Shown here: piece after piece, positions 10,152 to 20,676 of the stretch
How positions within the stretch are numbered: the first letter of the stretch is position 1
Layout: the number at the start of each line of letters is the position of its first letter
Assembly (NCBI RefSeq): GCF_000373585.1
Contig: NZ_KB891940.1
Location: 62,001 to 126,000, forward strand
Direction of reading: 5' to 3'
DNA length: 64,000 nt
From: Streptomyces sp. MspMP-M5
GTDB taxonomy: Bacteria; Actinomycetota; Actinomycetes; Streptomycetales; Streptomycetaceae
The notes under the pieces: model-generated
The model's input: the letters and a program-made list of their open reading frames with translations, nothing else
Database searches by the model: none
What the model was told of the DNA's origin: nothing
Program-made: the position numbers and the translations under genes

Positions 10152-10569
10152 CGCAGGTCCTCCTCAACCATCCCTCTCGACTCCAATACTGCACACCTTA
10201 TGAGGATTGCCCCGCCCAGCGGCAGGCCCCGAGAGGACGCCTTCGCGCGGCATCCGCCGTCGCGGGCGCCGGGCGCGCATCCCGGGGGCGCGCTGTCCGA
10301 CGCACCATGCGCCGGTGGCTCGCTCCGTGGCGCGCATCCCTCGTCAAGGTGACTTGAGACCTCTTCGAGACCTGGGCGGATCACCAGGCGAGGCACCACT
10401 CCCTCCCGCAGAATGATCAATAAAGCGGCGAAGTTCCTTACATTTCAAGGAAATTGAGGGGTCATCACCATGCAGAAACGTGTCTTCTTGCGCCCGTCGT
10501 CGCTCCCCCGCGAATGGCTGTACCGAGCCCTACTATCGGCTCGCCATGACAGCAGCAGGGAAGCACTAG
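10152..10569. other. 418-bp divergent intergenic region
   Basis: Lies between hisC and the LacI-type gene and must hold both promoters. It includes an inverted repeat TTCCTT-N7-AAGGAA at 10434-10452, followed by a GAGGGG stretch and an ATG at 10470 that opens a 76-codon frame running into the regulator. That frame looks non-coding. I see no RNA gene. Confidence 0.5.
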
Positions 10570-11646
10570 GTGGGCCGGTCGACCGGTCGCCGACTGGGAC
10601 GCGCGGGTATCCGGGACGTGGCCGCCGCAGCCGGTGTATCGATCACGACCGTCTCCGACGCGCTCAACGGCAAGGGCCGGCTTCCGGATGCCACCCGTAG
10701 CCACGTCCGCGAGGTGGCCGATCGGCTGGGCTACCGCCCGTCCGCCGCCGCCCGCACACTCCGTACCGGCAAGTCGGGCCTCATCGGTCTGACCGTGACC
10801 ACCTACGGGGATGAACCTTTCACCTTCACCGAGTTCGCGTACTTCGGCGAGATGGCCAGAGCCGCCACCTCCGCCGCGCTCGCCCGCGGATACGCGCTGG
10901 TCATCCTGCCCGCGACCTCCCGCCACGACGTCTGGTCCAACGTCGCCCTCGACGGCACCGTGGTCATCGACCCGGCCGACGGCGACCCCGTCGTCACCGA
11001 GCTGGTCCGGCACGGCATCCCCGTCGTCTCCGACGGCCGCCCCGGCGGCTCCCTGCCCGTCACCGGCTGGGTCGACAACGACCACGAAGCGGCCGTCCTC
11101 GGGCTGCTCGACCACCTCGCCGAGGCCGGTGCCCGCCGCATCGGACTGCTCACCGGCACCACCACCGACACCTACACCCGGTTGTCGACCACCGCGTACC
11201 TCAACTGGTGCGAGCGGGTGGGCCAGACGCCGGTCTACGAGTCCTATCCCGCCTACGACCCGCGCGCCGGCGCGGTGGCCGCGGACCGACTGCTGGCCCG
11301 CCCGGACCGGCCCGACGCGGTCTACGGCCTCTTCGACCCCAACGGCACCGACCTGCTCGCCGCCGCCCGGCGCTACGGCCTGCGCGTGCCGGACGACCTG
11401 CTGCTGGTCTGCTGCAGCGAGTCCACCGTCTACGCCACCACCGATCCGCCGATCACCACGCTCTCGCTCAAGCCCCGGCGGATCGGCACCGCCGTGGTGC
11501 AGATCCTGATCGACGCGATCGAGGGGCTCGACGGCAGCTGCCCCGTCGAGCAGGTGATACCGACCGACCTGATCGTGCGCACCTCCTCCCAGCGCCGCTC
11601 CCCGCGGACGACCGTCAGCCCGCCGCGTGGCCCGGCCGGCGACTGA
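10570..11646 (+). CDS. LacI-family transcriptional regulator
   Basis: 358 residues. The helix-turn-helix GIRDVAAAAGVSITTVSDAL starts at about residue 13 and is followed by a hinge helix (RPSAAARTLRTG) and a periplasmic-binding-protein-like ligand domain. GTG start; an in-frame extension upstream is blocked by TAG just before it, and AGCAGGGA provides a weak ribosome site. The ligand domain ends TTLSLKPRRIGTAVVQILIDAIEG, as in GalR/LacI proteins. No sugar genes are adjacent, so the effector cannot be named. Position next to hisC matches, from memory, the S. coelicolor regulator SCO3943 (rstP). Confidence 0.9.
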   Translation: MGRSTGRRLGRAGIRDVAAAAGVSITTVSDALNGKGRLPDATRSHVREVADRLGYRPSAAARTLRTGKSGLIGLTVTTYGDEPFTFTEFAYFGEMARAATSAALARGYALVILPATSRHDVWSNVALDGTVVIDPADGDPVVTELVRHGIPVVSDGRPGGSLPVTGWVDNDHEAAVLGLLDHLAEAGARRIGLLTGTTTDTYTRLSTTAYLNWCERVGQTPVYESYPAYDPRAGAVAADRLLARPDRPDAVYGLFDPNGTDLLAAARRYGLRVPDDLLLVCCSESTVYATTDPPITTLSLKPRRIGTAVVQILIDAIEGLDGSCPVEQVIPTDLIVRTSSQRRSPRTTVSPPRGPAGD

Positions 11647-11888
11647 CCGTGCCGCCGGCACGGCGGGCCGGGCGTACCCGCACGCTCCGGGCGCCCACTC
11701 CGCCGTGGAAAAAACAGGGCGATCCCGGGAGAAAACCATCGTGAACGCCGAGCTTCGCGGGATTGATCACCCCCGGGTGCGTCACAACCCGAGAGCGGCG
11801 TTCCTATGATGGGCGCACGACACCGCGGACCGCCGTCGACCAGGCAAAGGTCCGACAGGTGCACGGCGGCGCAACGGTGGAGGGGTCG

Positions 11889-12986
11889 ATGACTCAGGGG
11901 GCCAGTCAGGGACCCATGGTGTGGACCATGGCGACACAACCTCCGGCGTCCGTTCCGCCGCCCGGAGCGCCCGCCGGCCCGCCGGTCGGGCAGCCGCTCG
12001 ACGCGCCGGCCGCACCGCCGGTCCCGCCCCCGGCCGCACCCCCGGTGCAGCTGCCGGAGGAGTACACCCCGACCGCCCGCGACCTGCCGGTCATCGGCCG
12101 TACGGACACCCTCGTCGACCACCCGTCCGTGGTGCCGGTCCCGGAGCCGGGCCCCGCCCCCGACGGCCTGGGCCCGCTGTACGTCGTCGGCGACGTCCAC
12201 GGCTACTACGACGAACTGCGCGCCGCGCTGGAGGCCGAGGGACTGATCGACGCCGACGGCACCTGGGCGGCGGGCAACGCCCGGCTCTGGTTCCTCGGCG
12301 ACTTCACCGACCGCGGCCCGGACGGCATCGGCGTCATCGACCTGGTCATGCAGCTCTCCGCCGAGGCCGCGGCGGCCGGCGGCTACTGCAAGGCCCTGAT
12401 GGGCAACCACGAGCTGCTGCTCCTGGGTGCCAAGCGGTTCGGCGACACCCCCGTACAGTCCGGCGCGGGCACCGCCTCCTTCCAGGCGGCCTGGCTCCTC
12501 AACGGCGGGCAGAAGACCGACATGGACCGGCTGCAGGACCACCACCTCCAGTGGATGGCCCGCCTGGACGCCGTCATGGAGGAGGACGGGCATCTGCTCG
12601 TGCACTCCGACACCACCGCCTACCTCGAATACGGCGACTCCATCGAGGCGGTCAACGACACCGTCCACGAGGTGCTGACGCGCAGCGAAGCCGACGAAGT
12701 CTGGGACCTCTTCCGGAAGTTCACCAAGCGGTTCGCCTTCCGTGACGAGACCGCCGGTGCGCAGGCGGTCCGCGAACTGCTCGACGCCTACGGCGGCCAC
12801 CGCGTCGTACACGGCCACAGCCCGATCCCGTATCTGCTGGGCGAGGTCGGCGCGGAGGACGGCGAGGGCGAGGGGATCGCGGTGGACGGGCCGCACGTCT
12901 ACGCGGACGGCCTGGCGATCGCGATGGACGGCGGTATCACGATGGCCGGAAAGCTGCTGGTCTGCCAACTCCCCCTCGTGGGGTGA
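11889..12986 (+). CDS. PPP-family metallophosphoesterase with Pro/Ala-rich N-terminus
   Basis: 365 residues. A low-complexity Pro/Ala N-terminus of about 85 residues precedes a calcineurin-like phosphoesterase core with the family motifs in order: GDVHGYYDEL, GDFTDRGPDG, GNHELLLL, a later HSD and VHGHSPI. These supply the two metal-binding clusters. Known relatives dephosphorylate phosphoproteins or nucleotides; the substrate here is unknown. I chose the ATG behind GGAGGGG; an in-frame GTG 33 bases upstream is possible. It sits alone between a regulator and a membrane protein gene. Confidence 0.85.
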   Translation: MTQGASQGPMVWTMATQPPASVPPPGAPAGPPVGQPLDAPAAPPVPPPAAPPVQLPEEYTPTARDLPVIGRTDTLVDHPSVVPVPEPGPAPDGLGPLYVVGDVHGYYDELRAALEAEGLIDADGTWAAGNARLWFLGDFTDRGPDGIGVIDLVMQLSAEAAAAGGYCKALMGNHELLLLGAKRFGDTPVQSGAGTASFQAAWLLNGGQKTDMDRLQDHHLQWMARLDAVMEEDGHLLVHSDTTAYLEYGDSIEAVNDTVHEVLTRSEADEVWDLFRKFTKRFAFRDETAGAQAVRELLDAYGGHRVVHGHSPIPYLLGEVGAEDGEGEGIAVDGPHVYADGLAIAMDGGITMAGKLLVCQLPLVG

Positions 12987-13195
12987 CACTTCGTCGGACG
13001 TACGGGATCCGCCCAGTCGGGTGATCTGACAGGACGGAATCCGGTCGCGGACTCTCGCAAATTCCGCAAACTCTCTGTCACCCCGCGCCGCAGGCGCTCT
13101 ACCATCGGTCTATCCGTAGCAGGCTCTCCTCCGTTTCCGCCCGGCGCCCGGCTCTGGCCGGCCCGTACGGCCCTACGGAGCATCGGGGGATCCAC

Positions 13196-14062
13196 ATGAA
13201 CAGCGCTCCGCACCTGCTGAACGAGGACCGCGCGGACTTCGCGCGCATCCTCGATGAGGCGCTGCGTACCGCCGCCCACGAACCGGACGACCTCTCTGCC
13301 GGCACCGAAAACCGGCTCAGCACCGAGCAGTTGCGCACGATGGCGCTCAGCGCGACCAGCGCGATCGCCGCCTGCGCGACGGCCGAATACCAGCGCTACA
13401 TAGAGCTGCGCGCTGCCCTGCGCGCCCCGGCGCCCACCGGGACGGGCACCGGCAGGGGCGGTCCGTCAGCGGACCAGACCTCTGACGAGCGGCTCGGACC
13501 GGCCACCGTGGACGCCGACCCGGACGCCGGAGCGGCCGGCTTCGGCCTTGCCGCGATGGCCACCGTCCTCATCCCGGTGCTCGCCGGGATCGCGGCCATC
13601 CTCTTCCTCGTCATCGGCTATGTACTGCGCGCCGTCGACCCGGATCCGGCCGTCTCCCGGCCGCTGATCAGTGTCGGCTGGGTCTTCGCGGCGCTGGCCG
13701 CCGCGGGCGCGCTGGTCGGGATGGGCTGCGTGGTCGTCACCGCACTGCGCAACGGCGTCTCCCGGGACACCGCGCCCGAGGAACGGGCCGCCGCGCTGGC
13801 CACCGCCCACGAAGCCTGGCGGCAGGCACTCCTGGACCGCGGGCTGCTGCCCTTTCTCCGGGAGGCGCTGGCCGATCCGTCGGCCGACCCCGCGGACGAT
13901 CCGGTGCGGTACGTCCCCCGCCCCGTGCCGGCGCCCGAGCGCCGCACCCCCACCCTCGGCTACACCCGCCCCCGGTTCTCCAGCCCCGACACCGGCACCT
14001 CCCCCTACCGTCCGCGCTACTCCAGCCCGGACTACGGGAGCTCGGAGGACCGGCCGGAGTAG
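13196..14062 (+). CDS. conserved membrane protein of unknown function
   Basis: 288 residues, not recognised as a named family. An N-terminal helical region (about 1-75, RADFARILDEALRTAA) is followed by a polar linker, two predicted membrane helices (about 115-145, LAAMATVLIPVLAGIAAILF, and 158-185, VGWVFAALAAAGALVG), a helical segment with the EAWRQALLDRGLLPFLREAL pattern, and a Pro/Tyr/Ser-rich tail with repeats of RxRYSSPDxG. ATG preceded by GGGGATCCAC. A terminator hairpin follows closely, so it is probably monocistronic. Confidence 0.8.
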   Translation: MNSAPHLLNEDRADFARILDEALRTAAHEPDDLSAGTENRLSTEQLRTMALSATSAIAACATAEYQRYIELRAALRAPAPTGTGTGRGGPSADQTSDERLGPATVDADPDAGAAGFGLAAMATVLIPVLAGIAAILFLVIGYVLRAVDPDPAVSRPLISVGWVFAALAAAGALVGMGCVVVTALRNGVSRDTAPEERAAALATAHEAWRQALLDRGLLPFLREALADPSADPADDPVRYVPRPVPAPERRTPTLGYTRPRFSSPDTGTSPYRPRYSSPDYGSSEDRPE

Positions 14063-14091
14063 GGGAGACCGGCCGGGGCAGGGACGCGGCA

Positions 14092-14136
14092 CCCGGAGCC
14101 CGGAGGCGCGCCGACCGCGCGTCTCCGGGCTCCGGG
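14092..14136 (+). terminator. strong intrinsic hairpin
   Basis: Arms CCCGGAGCCCGGAG and CTCCGGGCTCCGGG pair perfectly over 14 bp, with further GCGCG/CGCGC pairing inside, 30 bases after the stop of the membrane protein gene. Confidence 0.85.
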
Positions 14137-14274
14137 AGTGCCATAAGGGTGACCACACCTGACGATCGATTAGTTAATCCGATGATCAGGGAATCTCTCT
14201 CCATTCATGGCACCCAGCGACCGACGGGCCAGTGAAGCCGGTCGGCGACAAGTTCCGCTAAGGAGAGGCACCCC

Positions 14275-14445
14275 GTGACGCGTCTGCGCCATATCGCGAC
14301 CATCGCAGCAGCCAGCGCGCTGCTCACCCTTGGGTTCATCGTCCCCGCCGCCCCCGCCCGGGCAGACGACCACAACTACCAGCTCCCCAACCACCTCCCG
14401 CCCCTCCCCGTCGTCGGCGACGTCTTCCGCCTCGGGGCGGTCTAG
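14275..14445 (+). CDS. small secreted peptide, 56 residues
   Basis: GTG start with a strong AAGGAGAG ribosome site. The product begins MTRLRHIATIAAASALLTLG, a classical signal peptide (basic n-region, Ala/Leu core), with cleavage likely after PAAPARA. The mature peptide of about 29 residues starts DDHNYQLPNHLPPLPVVGD and has no cysteine. I do not recognise the family. Codon use is Streptomyces-like with GC-rich third positions, which with the signal peptide and ribosome site argues that the gene is real. It is upstream of and converges with thiC. Confidence 0.7.
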   Translation: MTRLRHIATIAAASALLTLGFIVPAAPARADDHNYQLPNHLPPLPVVGDVFRLGAV

Positions 14446-14511
14446 ATCCTTCAAGTCGACGTCCATGGCGCGCAGTTGTGCCACGTCACGGTGGTCGCCT
14501 ACGCGCACGGC

Positions 14512-14550
14512 AAGCGCCGCTCCGGGGAGCGCATGCCCCGGGCGGCGCTT
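14512..14550 (-). terminator. thiC terminator hairpin
   Basis: Arms AAGCGCCGCTCCGGGG and GCCCCGGGCGGCGCTT pair almost throughout with a seven-base loop, 19 bases beyond the thiC stop codon. Confidence 0.85.
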
Positions 14551-14568
14551 GTACGTCCTCGGCCGGCG

Positions 14569-16359
<1,791 letters not shown>

Positions 16360-16370
16360 AAAGACTCAAC

Positions 16371-16503
16371 TCCCTACGCCGGCATTACCCGGTAACAGGT
16401 TCGGCGGTCGACGCAGCGGCTTCCGTCGTGCGGTGTTTCACGTGAAACACCGCCGGGACGGAGGTCAGCGCCCTCTCAGCCCGGTGCTCCGAGCTCCCGC
16501 GAT
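16371..16503 (-). promoter_or_regulatory. thiC: TPP riboswitch (THI element) of thiC
   Basis: Read on the minus strand the leader shows the THI landmarks in order: GCGGGAGC, GGGCTGAGAGGG, then CCGAACCTGTTACCGGGTAATG and CCGGCGTAGGGA just before the thiC start. These are the conserved TPP-binding elements. The variable arm between the two halves is enlarged by a 24-bp perfect palindrome that contains parS. The riboswitch ends 11 bases before the thiC ATG, so it probably controls translation initiation. Confidence 0.94.
16435..16448. promoter_or_regulatory. parS site 2, inside the thiC riboswitch
   Basis: Exact GTTTCACGTGAAAC at the centre of a 24-bp perfect palindrome (16430-16453; outer arms GCGGT/ACCGC). 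In the RNA this forms a long hairpin in the variable P3-side extension of the TPP aptamer. Confidence 0.95.
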
Positions 16504-16589
16504 TGCAAAGGTGGCACCACGGTAGCGGCCGGGGTCGCGGTGTGAACAGGGGGCCCACCGCTTCTAGCGCTTCTTGCGATGATCGGGCG

Positions 16590-17930
16590 GTGAGCTCTCC
16601 CGACGCCGCGCCTTCTGCCGCTCCCACGCACTCGCATGCGCACAGCCATGGGCCGGCCGCGCCCGTCTCCCGGCATCTGCGCAAGGTCATCGCCGCCGTC
16701 CTGATCCCGTTCGCGGCCGCGGTGGCGGTCGGCCTGATCGTGCTGTGGCCCGGCGGCGCGCCACCGCACAAGCCGTCCGGTGTGGGCTTCGACCAGCCCA
16801 CGGAGCAGGCCCGGATCGTCAAGGTCGAGGAGGTGGACTGCGCAGCGGTGCACGCCGAGAAGCAGCCGCAGCCCGCCGGGCCCGGAGGCGGGCCGCCGAC
16901 CGGGGGAGCGGCCCGGGGCAAGCCCTGCCAGCAGGCGACGGTCGAGGTCACCACGGGGAAGAACGCGGGCCGCACCTTCCGGACGGTGGTGACGCCGGAC
17001 TCCCTGCGGCAGTACACGACCGGGCAGAGCGTGGTCGTGTCCTACGCCCCCAAAGCGCCCAAGGACCTGCAGTACGCGGTCACGGACGTCGACCGCACGG
17101 TGCCGATGTGGGTGCTGGCTGCGATCTTCGCCTTTGCGGTGGTGATCGTCGGGCGGCTGCGCGGGGTGCTGGCGCTGGTGGCGCTGGTGGCCAGCTTCGG
17201 GGTGCTGACGCTGTTCATCCTTCCGGCGATCCTCCAGGGCTCCGATCCGCTGCTGGTCGCGGTGGTCGGCGGCAGCGCGATCATGCTGATCGCGCTCTAC
17301 ATGTGCCACGGGCTGACGGCCCGTACGTCCGTAGCCGTGCTCGGCACCCTCGCCTCGCTGCTGCTCATCGGGCTGCTGGGCTCGGTGTTCACCGGCTGGG
17401 CACTGCTGACCGGCAACACGGACGACACCACCGGTCTGGTGCACGGGCTGTACCCGGACATCGAGATCCGCGGGCTGCTGCTGGCGGGGATCATCATCGG
17501 CTCGCTGGGGGTGCTCGACGATGTGACGGTGACCCAGACAGCCGCGGTCTGGGAGCTGAAGGAGGCCGATCCGACGGCGGGTTGGCGGAAGCTGTACGGC
17601 GCGGCGATGCGGATCGGGCGGGACCACATCGCGTCCGTGGTGAACACCCTCGTCATGGCCTACGCGGGCGCCGCGCTGCCGCTGCTTCTGCTGTTCTCGA
17701 TCGCGCAGAGCAGCGTCGCCACGGTGGCCGGCAGCGAGGTGGTCGCGGAAGAGATCGTCCGCACCCTCGTGGGCAGCATCGGGCTGGTCGCCTCGGTGCC
17801 GGTGACCACGCTGCTGGCTGCGCTGGTGGTCTCGGCGGACCGCCCGGTGCCGGGTGCGGCGGGGCGGGCGCCCGCCACCAGTGGACGAGGAGGTCGGCGC
17901 GCGGCGCACGGACGGCGCCGTAAGCGCTGA
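16590..17930 (+). CDS. YibE/F-like polytopic membrane protein
   Basis: 446 residues. A His/Ser/Ala-rich cytosolic N-terminus precedes one membrane helix (about 30-55), an extracytoplasmic domain of about 120 residues with conserved Cys pairs (VDC, PCQQ), and then seven or so helices typical of YibE/F proteins (for example GSDPLLVAVVGGSAIMLIAL and SLGVLDDVTVTQ). The function is unknown; the family is suspected to be a transporter. The GTG chosen gives the His-rich start; a longer upstream frame overlaps the thiC promoter. It is divergent from thiC. Confidence 0.85.
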   Translation: MSSPDAAPSAAPTHSHAHSHGPAAPVSRHLRKVIAAVLIPFAAAVAVGLIVLWPGGAPPHKPSGVGFDQPTEQARIVKVEEVDCAAVHAEKQPQPAGPGGGPPTGGAARGKPCQQATVEVTTGKNAGRTFRTVVTPDSLRQYTTGQSVVVSYAPKAPKDLQYAVTDVDRTVPMWVLAAIFAFAVVIVGRLRGVLALVALVASFGVLTLFILPAILQGSDPLLVAVVGGSAIMLIALYMCHGLTARTSVAVLGTLASLLLIGLLGSVFTGWALLTGNTDDTTGLVHGLYPDIEIRGLLLAGIIIGSLGVLDDVTVTQTAAVWELKEADPTAGWRKLYGAAMRIGRDHIASVVNTLVMAYAGAALPLLLLFSIAQSSVATVAGSEVVAEEIVRTLVGSIGLVASVPVTTLLAALVVSADRPVPGAAGRAPATSGRGGRRAAHGRRRKR

Positions 17931-18130
17931 GCGCGCCCGCGGGCAGCGCGGAGGAACGGCGGACCGGGCCGGGGCGGGGAAACTGCGGGCGACTGAAGTG
18001 GCAGGTGGGCAGCGGGCGTTGGGGCAGCAGGACAGGGGCGGCCGGCGGCGCGGGTGGAGCGGGTGGGGGGTGAACTGGGCCGTCGTCCGGTGACCGGGGG
18101 TCGGTGGCCTGTGCTCGGTGGCCCGTGGGG

Positions 18131-18553
18131 TCAGCCGGCCGGGGCCTCCGTCAGGATCCGGTCCAGCGCGGCCTCCAGGGTGTCGCAGACCTCCTCCTTG
18201 CCGAGCGGAACGATCCGGTCGGTGCGGTCCAGGAAGGCGATCAGCGGTGGTGCACTGGCGCGGAACAGAGCCCGCTCGGCACCGACCTGGAGGCTGATGT
18301 AGACATCGCTGAGGTGGTCGGGGGAGGCCGGCTCGACCCGGACGTCGCCCTCGCCGGCCGGCCCGCTCAGCCCGTCCAGCAGCAGCTCACGGCCGAACAC
18401 CCAGGTCACGGGCGCGTCGCCGGGAAGGTCGAAGGTGAGCCGGACGGCGTAGGGGTCGGCGCTGTCGAAGTCCAGCTCCACCGGAATCCGGAAGGCGAGC
18501 TCCTCCGAGACGAGGAAGCTCATGATCACTTCTGCCTGAACCGTGTCGTTCAT
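18131..18553 (-). CDS. ssgA: SsgA-like morphogen, probably SsgA
   Basis: 140 residues. SsgA family proteins (SALPs) occur in morphologically complex actinomycetes; SsgA itself controls sporulation-specific septation and peptidoglycan remodelling. MNDTVQAEVIMSFLVSEELA and DPYAVRLTFDLPGDAPVTWV match SsgA closely as I remember it, and LSDVYISLQVG and FLDRTDRIVPLG are family blocks. The ATG giving MNDTVQAEV agrees with the S. griseus form. The gene for the IclR-type activator SsgR lies upstream on the same strand, the arrangement known in S. coelicolor, which supports SsgA rather than another SALP. Confidence 0.93.
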   Translation of the reverse strand: MNDTVQAEVIMSFLVSEELAFRIPVELDFDSADPYAVRLTFDLPGDAPVTWVFGRELLLDGLSGPAGEGDVRVEPASPDHLSDVYISLQVGAERALFRASAPPLIAFLDRTDRIVPLGKEEVCDTLEAALDRILTEAPAG

Positions 18554-18657
18554 CAACCACTGCCCCGCACTTGATCGGAGATGGCCGGGAATCATCCCCG
18601 GAAGCCCTGTTCACGCCATCGTCGGTCACAGGCAGGCAGATCACAAGGAGTGAGTTT

Positions 18658-19434
18658 TCAGATACTGATAGAGAAGGCGAGTGTCGTTAGTGCCGCCTCC
18701 GCCATTTTCCGTAGTCGAGCCGTAACTGCCTGCAATCGATGCACTTCCTCAGCGGGCAGAGACACCGCCAGCGTGGCGGCGGCCGACCCGACGCGGAGGG
18801 GGATCGCCGAGCAGACCGTGCCAAGGGCATATTCCTGACGATCGAAGGCGACCTGACCGCGACGCACCGTAGCCAGCCGATGGAGCAGGTCACCCTCGGA
18901 GCGCACCGAAAAAGGCGTCATGGACTGCACCGGATAACGGGCGAGATGTTCCTTGCGGGTGACCTCGTCGAGCTGCGCCAGAAGGCACTGGCCAATGGCG
19001 TGGGCATGCGCGGTGGAACGGAAGTCGGCCCACTCCTCGACGGGCGGCCGAGCCGGGTCGTCGGTCATCGCGACCACCTCCACCTCGCCCTCGCGGTAGA
19101 CGGCGAAGTAGACGGCCGCGCCCACTTCGCGGCCCGCCACGGCCAGTACGTCGGCCAGCTGACGGCGCTGCCGCTGCCGGGCCCCGGCCCGGCCGATCGA
19201 CTCGGCCCCCTCCCCGATCACGAAGACGCCGCTCTCCCGGCGCAGATAGCCCTCGTGGGTCAGCGTGCGCAGCAGGTGGTAGGTGGCGGGAAGCGGAAGC
19301 TGGGCTTCCCGGGCCAGTTGCTTGGCGGGCGCCCCGTCGATATGCGCGGCCACCGCCTCCAGGAGCCGCAGGGCCCGTTGTACGGAACCGATCAGGGTGG
19401 GGTGCGAGCCGGATTCGCCGTTGCCGATCGCCAA
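18658..19434 (-). CDS. ssgR: IclR-family regulator of ssgA
   Basis: About 258 residues from a TTG start behind GGGGG; the open frame extends upstream without good starts, so the exact N-terminus is uncertain. The winged HTH is at LIGSVQRALRLLEAVAAHID and APAKQLAREAQLPLPATYHL, followed by an IclR effector domain (VYFAVYREGEVEVVAM, GHAIGQCLLAQL-like AHAIGQCLLAQLDEV). In S. coelicolor SsgR activates ssgA; the same gene order with a 104-base gap is seen here. The effector-domain ligand is unknown. Confidence 0.9.
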   Translation of the reverse strand: MAIGNGESGSHPTLIGSVQRALRLLEAVAAHIDGAPAKQLAREAQLPLPATYHLLRTLTHEGYLRRESGVFVIGEGAESIGRAGARQRQRRQLADVLAVAGREVGAAVYFAVYREGEVEVVAMTDDPARPPVEEWADFRSTAHAHAIGQCLLAQLDEVTRKEHLARYPVQSMTPFSVRSEGDLLHRLATVRRGQVAFDRQEYALGTVCSAIPLRVGSAAATLAVSLPAEEVHRLQAVTARLRKMAEAALTTLAFSISI

Positions 19435-19883
19435 CGCAACCCCCAGGTCCAAGCACCATGCTCCGGCGGCTCCGGCCACGGGCCCCGCTCCCGCGACCGC
19501 GCGCCTCCCAGAACGTCCCACCCGACGCCCGGCCCGATCACCGGTGTTTTCCGGAACGTCAACATCCGGAAGACGCCTGCGTCGGCACTGCAACCCGGGT
19601 GGCCCGGAACGGAGGCCCTAAGTCCGGGAGCCCATCGGCACTTTGGCGCTTACCCGCGCCCGATGACGCTACGGAGCAAGGTACACACTCGTGGTGAGCG
19701 AGCGGAACGCCCTGGCCGCCGGCGGGGCCAAAACCCCGGGCGGGGCCGCTTTCCGATCCCCGTTCGACTCCCCGCGACGGGAGTGTCGGCGGGGCGCGGA
19801 ACGCCGGACGCCCTGCTCCCGGGTGGGGGCAGGGCGTCTTCGGACGGTGCGGATCGGACAGTGCCGGTCGGTCGGAGCTCGGC
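19435..19883. other. 449-bp intergenic region upstream of ssgR
   Basis: Contains the ssgR promoter region and, at its right end, the terminator of the DUF5326-type gene. The open frame of ssgR continues for 53 codons into it, so part may be coding if the start is further upstream. No palindrome stronger than the terminator was found by eye. Confidence 0.5.
19807..19838 (-). terminator. terminator after the DUF5326-type gene
   Basis: Stem GACGCCCTGC / GCAGGGCGTC (10 bp, perfect) with a 12-base loop, 45 bases beyond the stop codon. Confidence 0.8.
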
Positions 19884-20111
19884 CTACCAGTCGCTCTTCG
19901 ACGAGGACGAGGAGCCGGAACCGGTGAACCTCCGCACGAGATAGATGACACCGGCGATCAGGGCCGCCGCGATCAGCAGCTTGAAGAGCAGGCTGATCAG
20001 GAAGCCGACCGCGCTGGCGATCAGTCCGCCGAAGACGACGAGGAGGATGACGGGCACCACGACCCAGACGACCCACCACGGAAGCCCTGCGAGTATCCCC
20101 TTACCAGCCAC
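19884..20111 (-). CDS. small DUF5326-type membrane protein
   Basis: 75 residues from a GTG with AGGGCAGAG upstream. AGLPWWVVWVVVPVILLVVF is a first membrane helix, FLISLLFKLLIAAALIAGVI a second, and the protein ends in a basic/Ser-rich tail (RRFTGSGSSSSSKSDW). This pattern matches my memory of the Streptomyces DUF5326 family. The function is unknown. The longer upstream frame reads back through the cupin gene and is not credible. Confidence 0.82.
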   Translation of the reverse strand: MAGKGILAGLPWWVVWVVVPVILLVVFGGLIASAVGFLISLLFKLLIAAALIAGVIYLVRRFTGSGSSSSSKSDW

Positions 20112-20310
20112 TGCTCTGCCCTGCTTTCTGTCTGTCGCGCTCTTGTCGGTCTCTGCCGCTCCGGTGGCACCGTCCGCGTATCGCGTCCGTCGCGCCGCGT
20201 CTCCGGTCCCCCTGTACACCAACGATGCTAGGGCGCCGAAGGCCGCCGCGGGGGCCCGACAGCCCGGGCTCGCCCCTGAGCCGACCCCTACGGGTTCCGG
20301 GGGTCGGGGC

Positions 20311-20628
20311 TCAGCTCTCAGGCGGAGAGAACACCACCACGACCCGGAGGTCCTCGCTGATGTGGTGGAACTTGTGGGGCACACCGGCGGGCACGTAGAC
20401 CACGCTGCCGCGGGCCACCGACTCCGTCTCCGTGCCCACCGTGATCGCCCCGCGGCCGCTCACCACCAGATACACCTCGTCCTGCTGGTGCGGCTGCTGC
20501 GGGTCGACGCTCCCGGCGTCCAGCCCGTACAGCCCCACCGACATGGTGCGTTCCCGGAGGAACTGCAGATACGCGCCGTCGTTCGCGACCCGTTCCGCTT
20601 CCAGATCATCCAGTCGGAAAGCCTTCAT
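20311..20628 (-). CDS. small single-domain cupin protein
   Basis: 105 residues. Cupin motif 1 appears as PHQQDEVYLVVSGRG and motif 2 as VPAGVPHKFHHIS, supplying candidate metal ligands (H, E, and H residues). Single cupins of this size include isomerases, dioxygenases and sugar-binding proteins; nothing here decides. I chose the ATG giving MKAFRLDDLE because GAGAGG precedes it. It is divergent from the holin-like gene with a 48-base gap. Confidence 0.85.
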   Translation of the reverse strand: MKAFRLDDLEAERVANDGAYLQFLRERTMSVGLYGLDAGSVDPQQPHQQDEVYLVVSGRGAITVGTETESVARGSVVYVPAGVPHKFHHISEDLRVVVVFSPPES

Positions 20629-20676
20629 CCCGTTCGCACCTCTCACCGGTCACCAGTCGTCTGCGACGATCTCACC

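Noticed and set aside
10470..10700. 76-codon frame with a GAGGGG site just before the LacI gene
   Set aside because: Overlaps the regulator by more than 130 bases and is Arg/Ser-rich; at best a leader peptide, not supported.
14446..14511. Possible tRNA or second coding frame between the small peptide and thiC
   Set aside because: No cloverleaf or T-loop could be found, and no convincing start or ribosome site.
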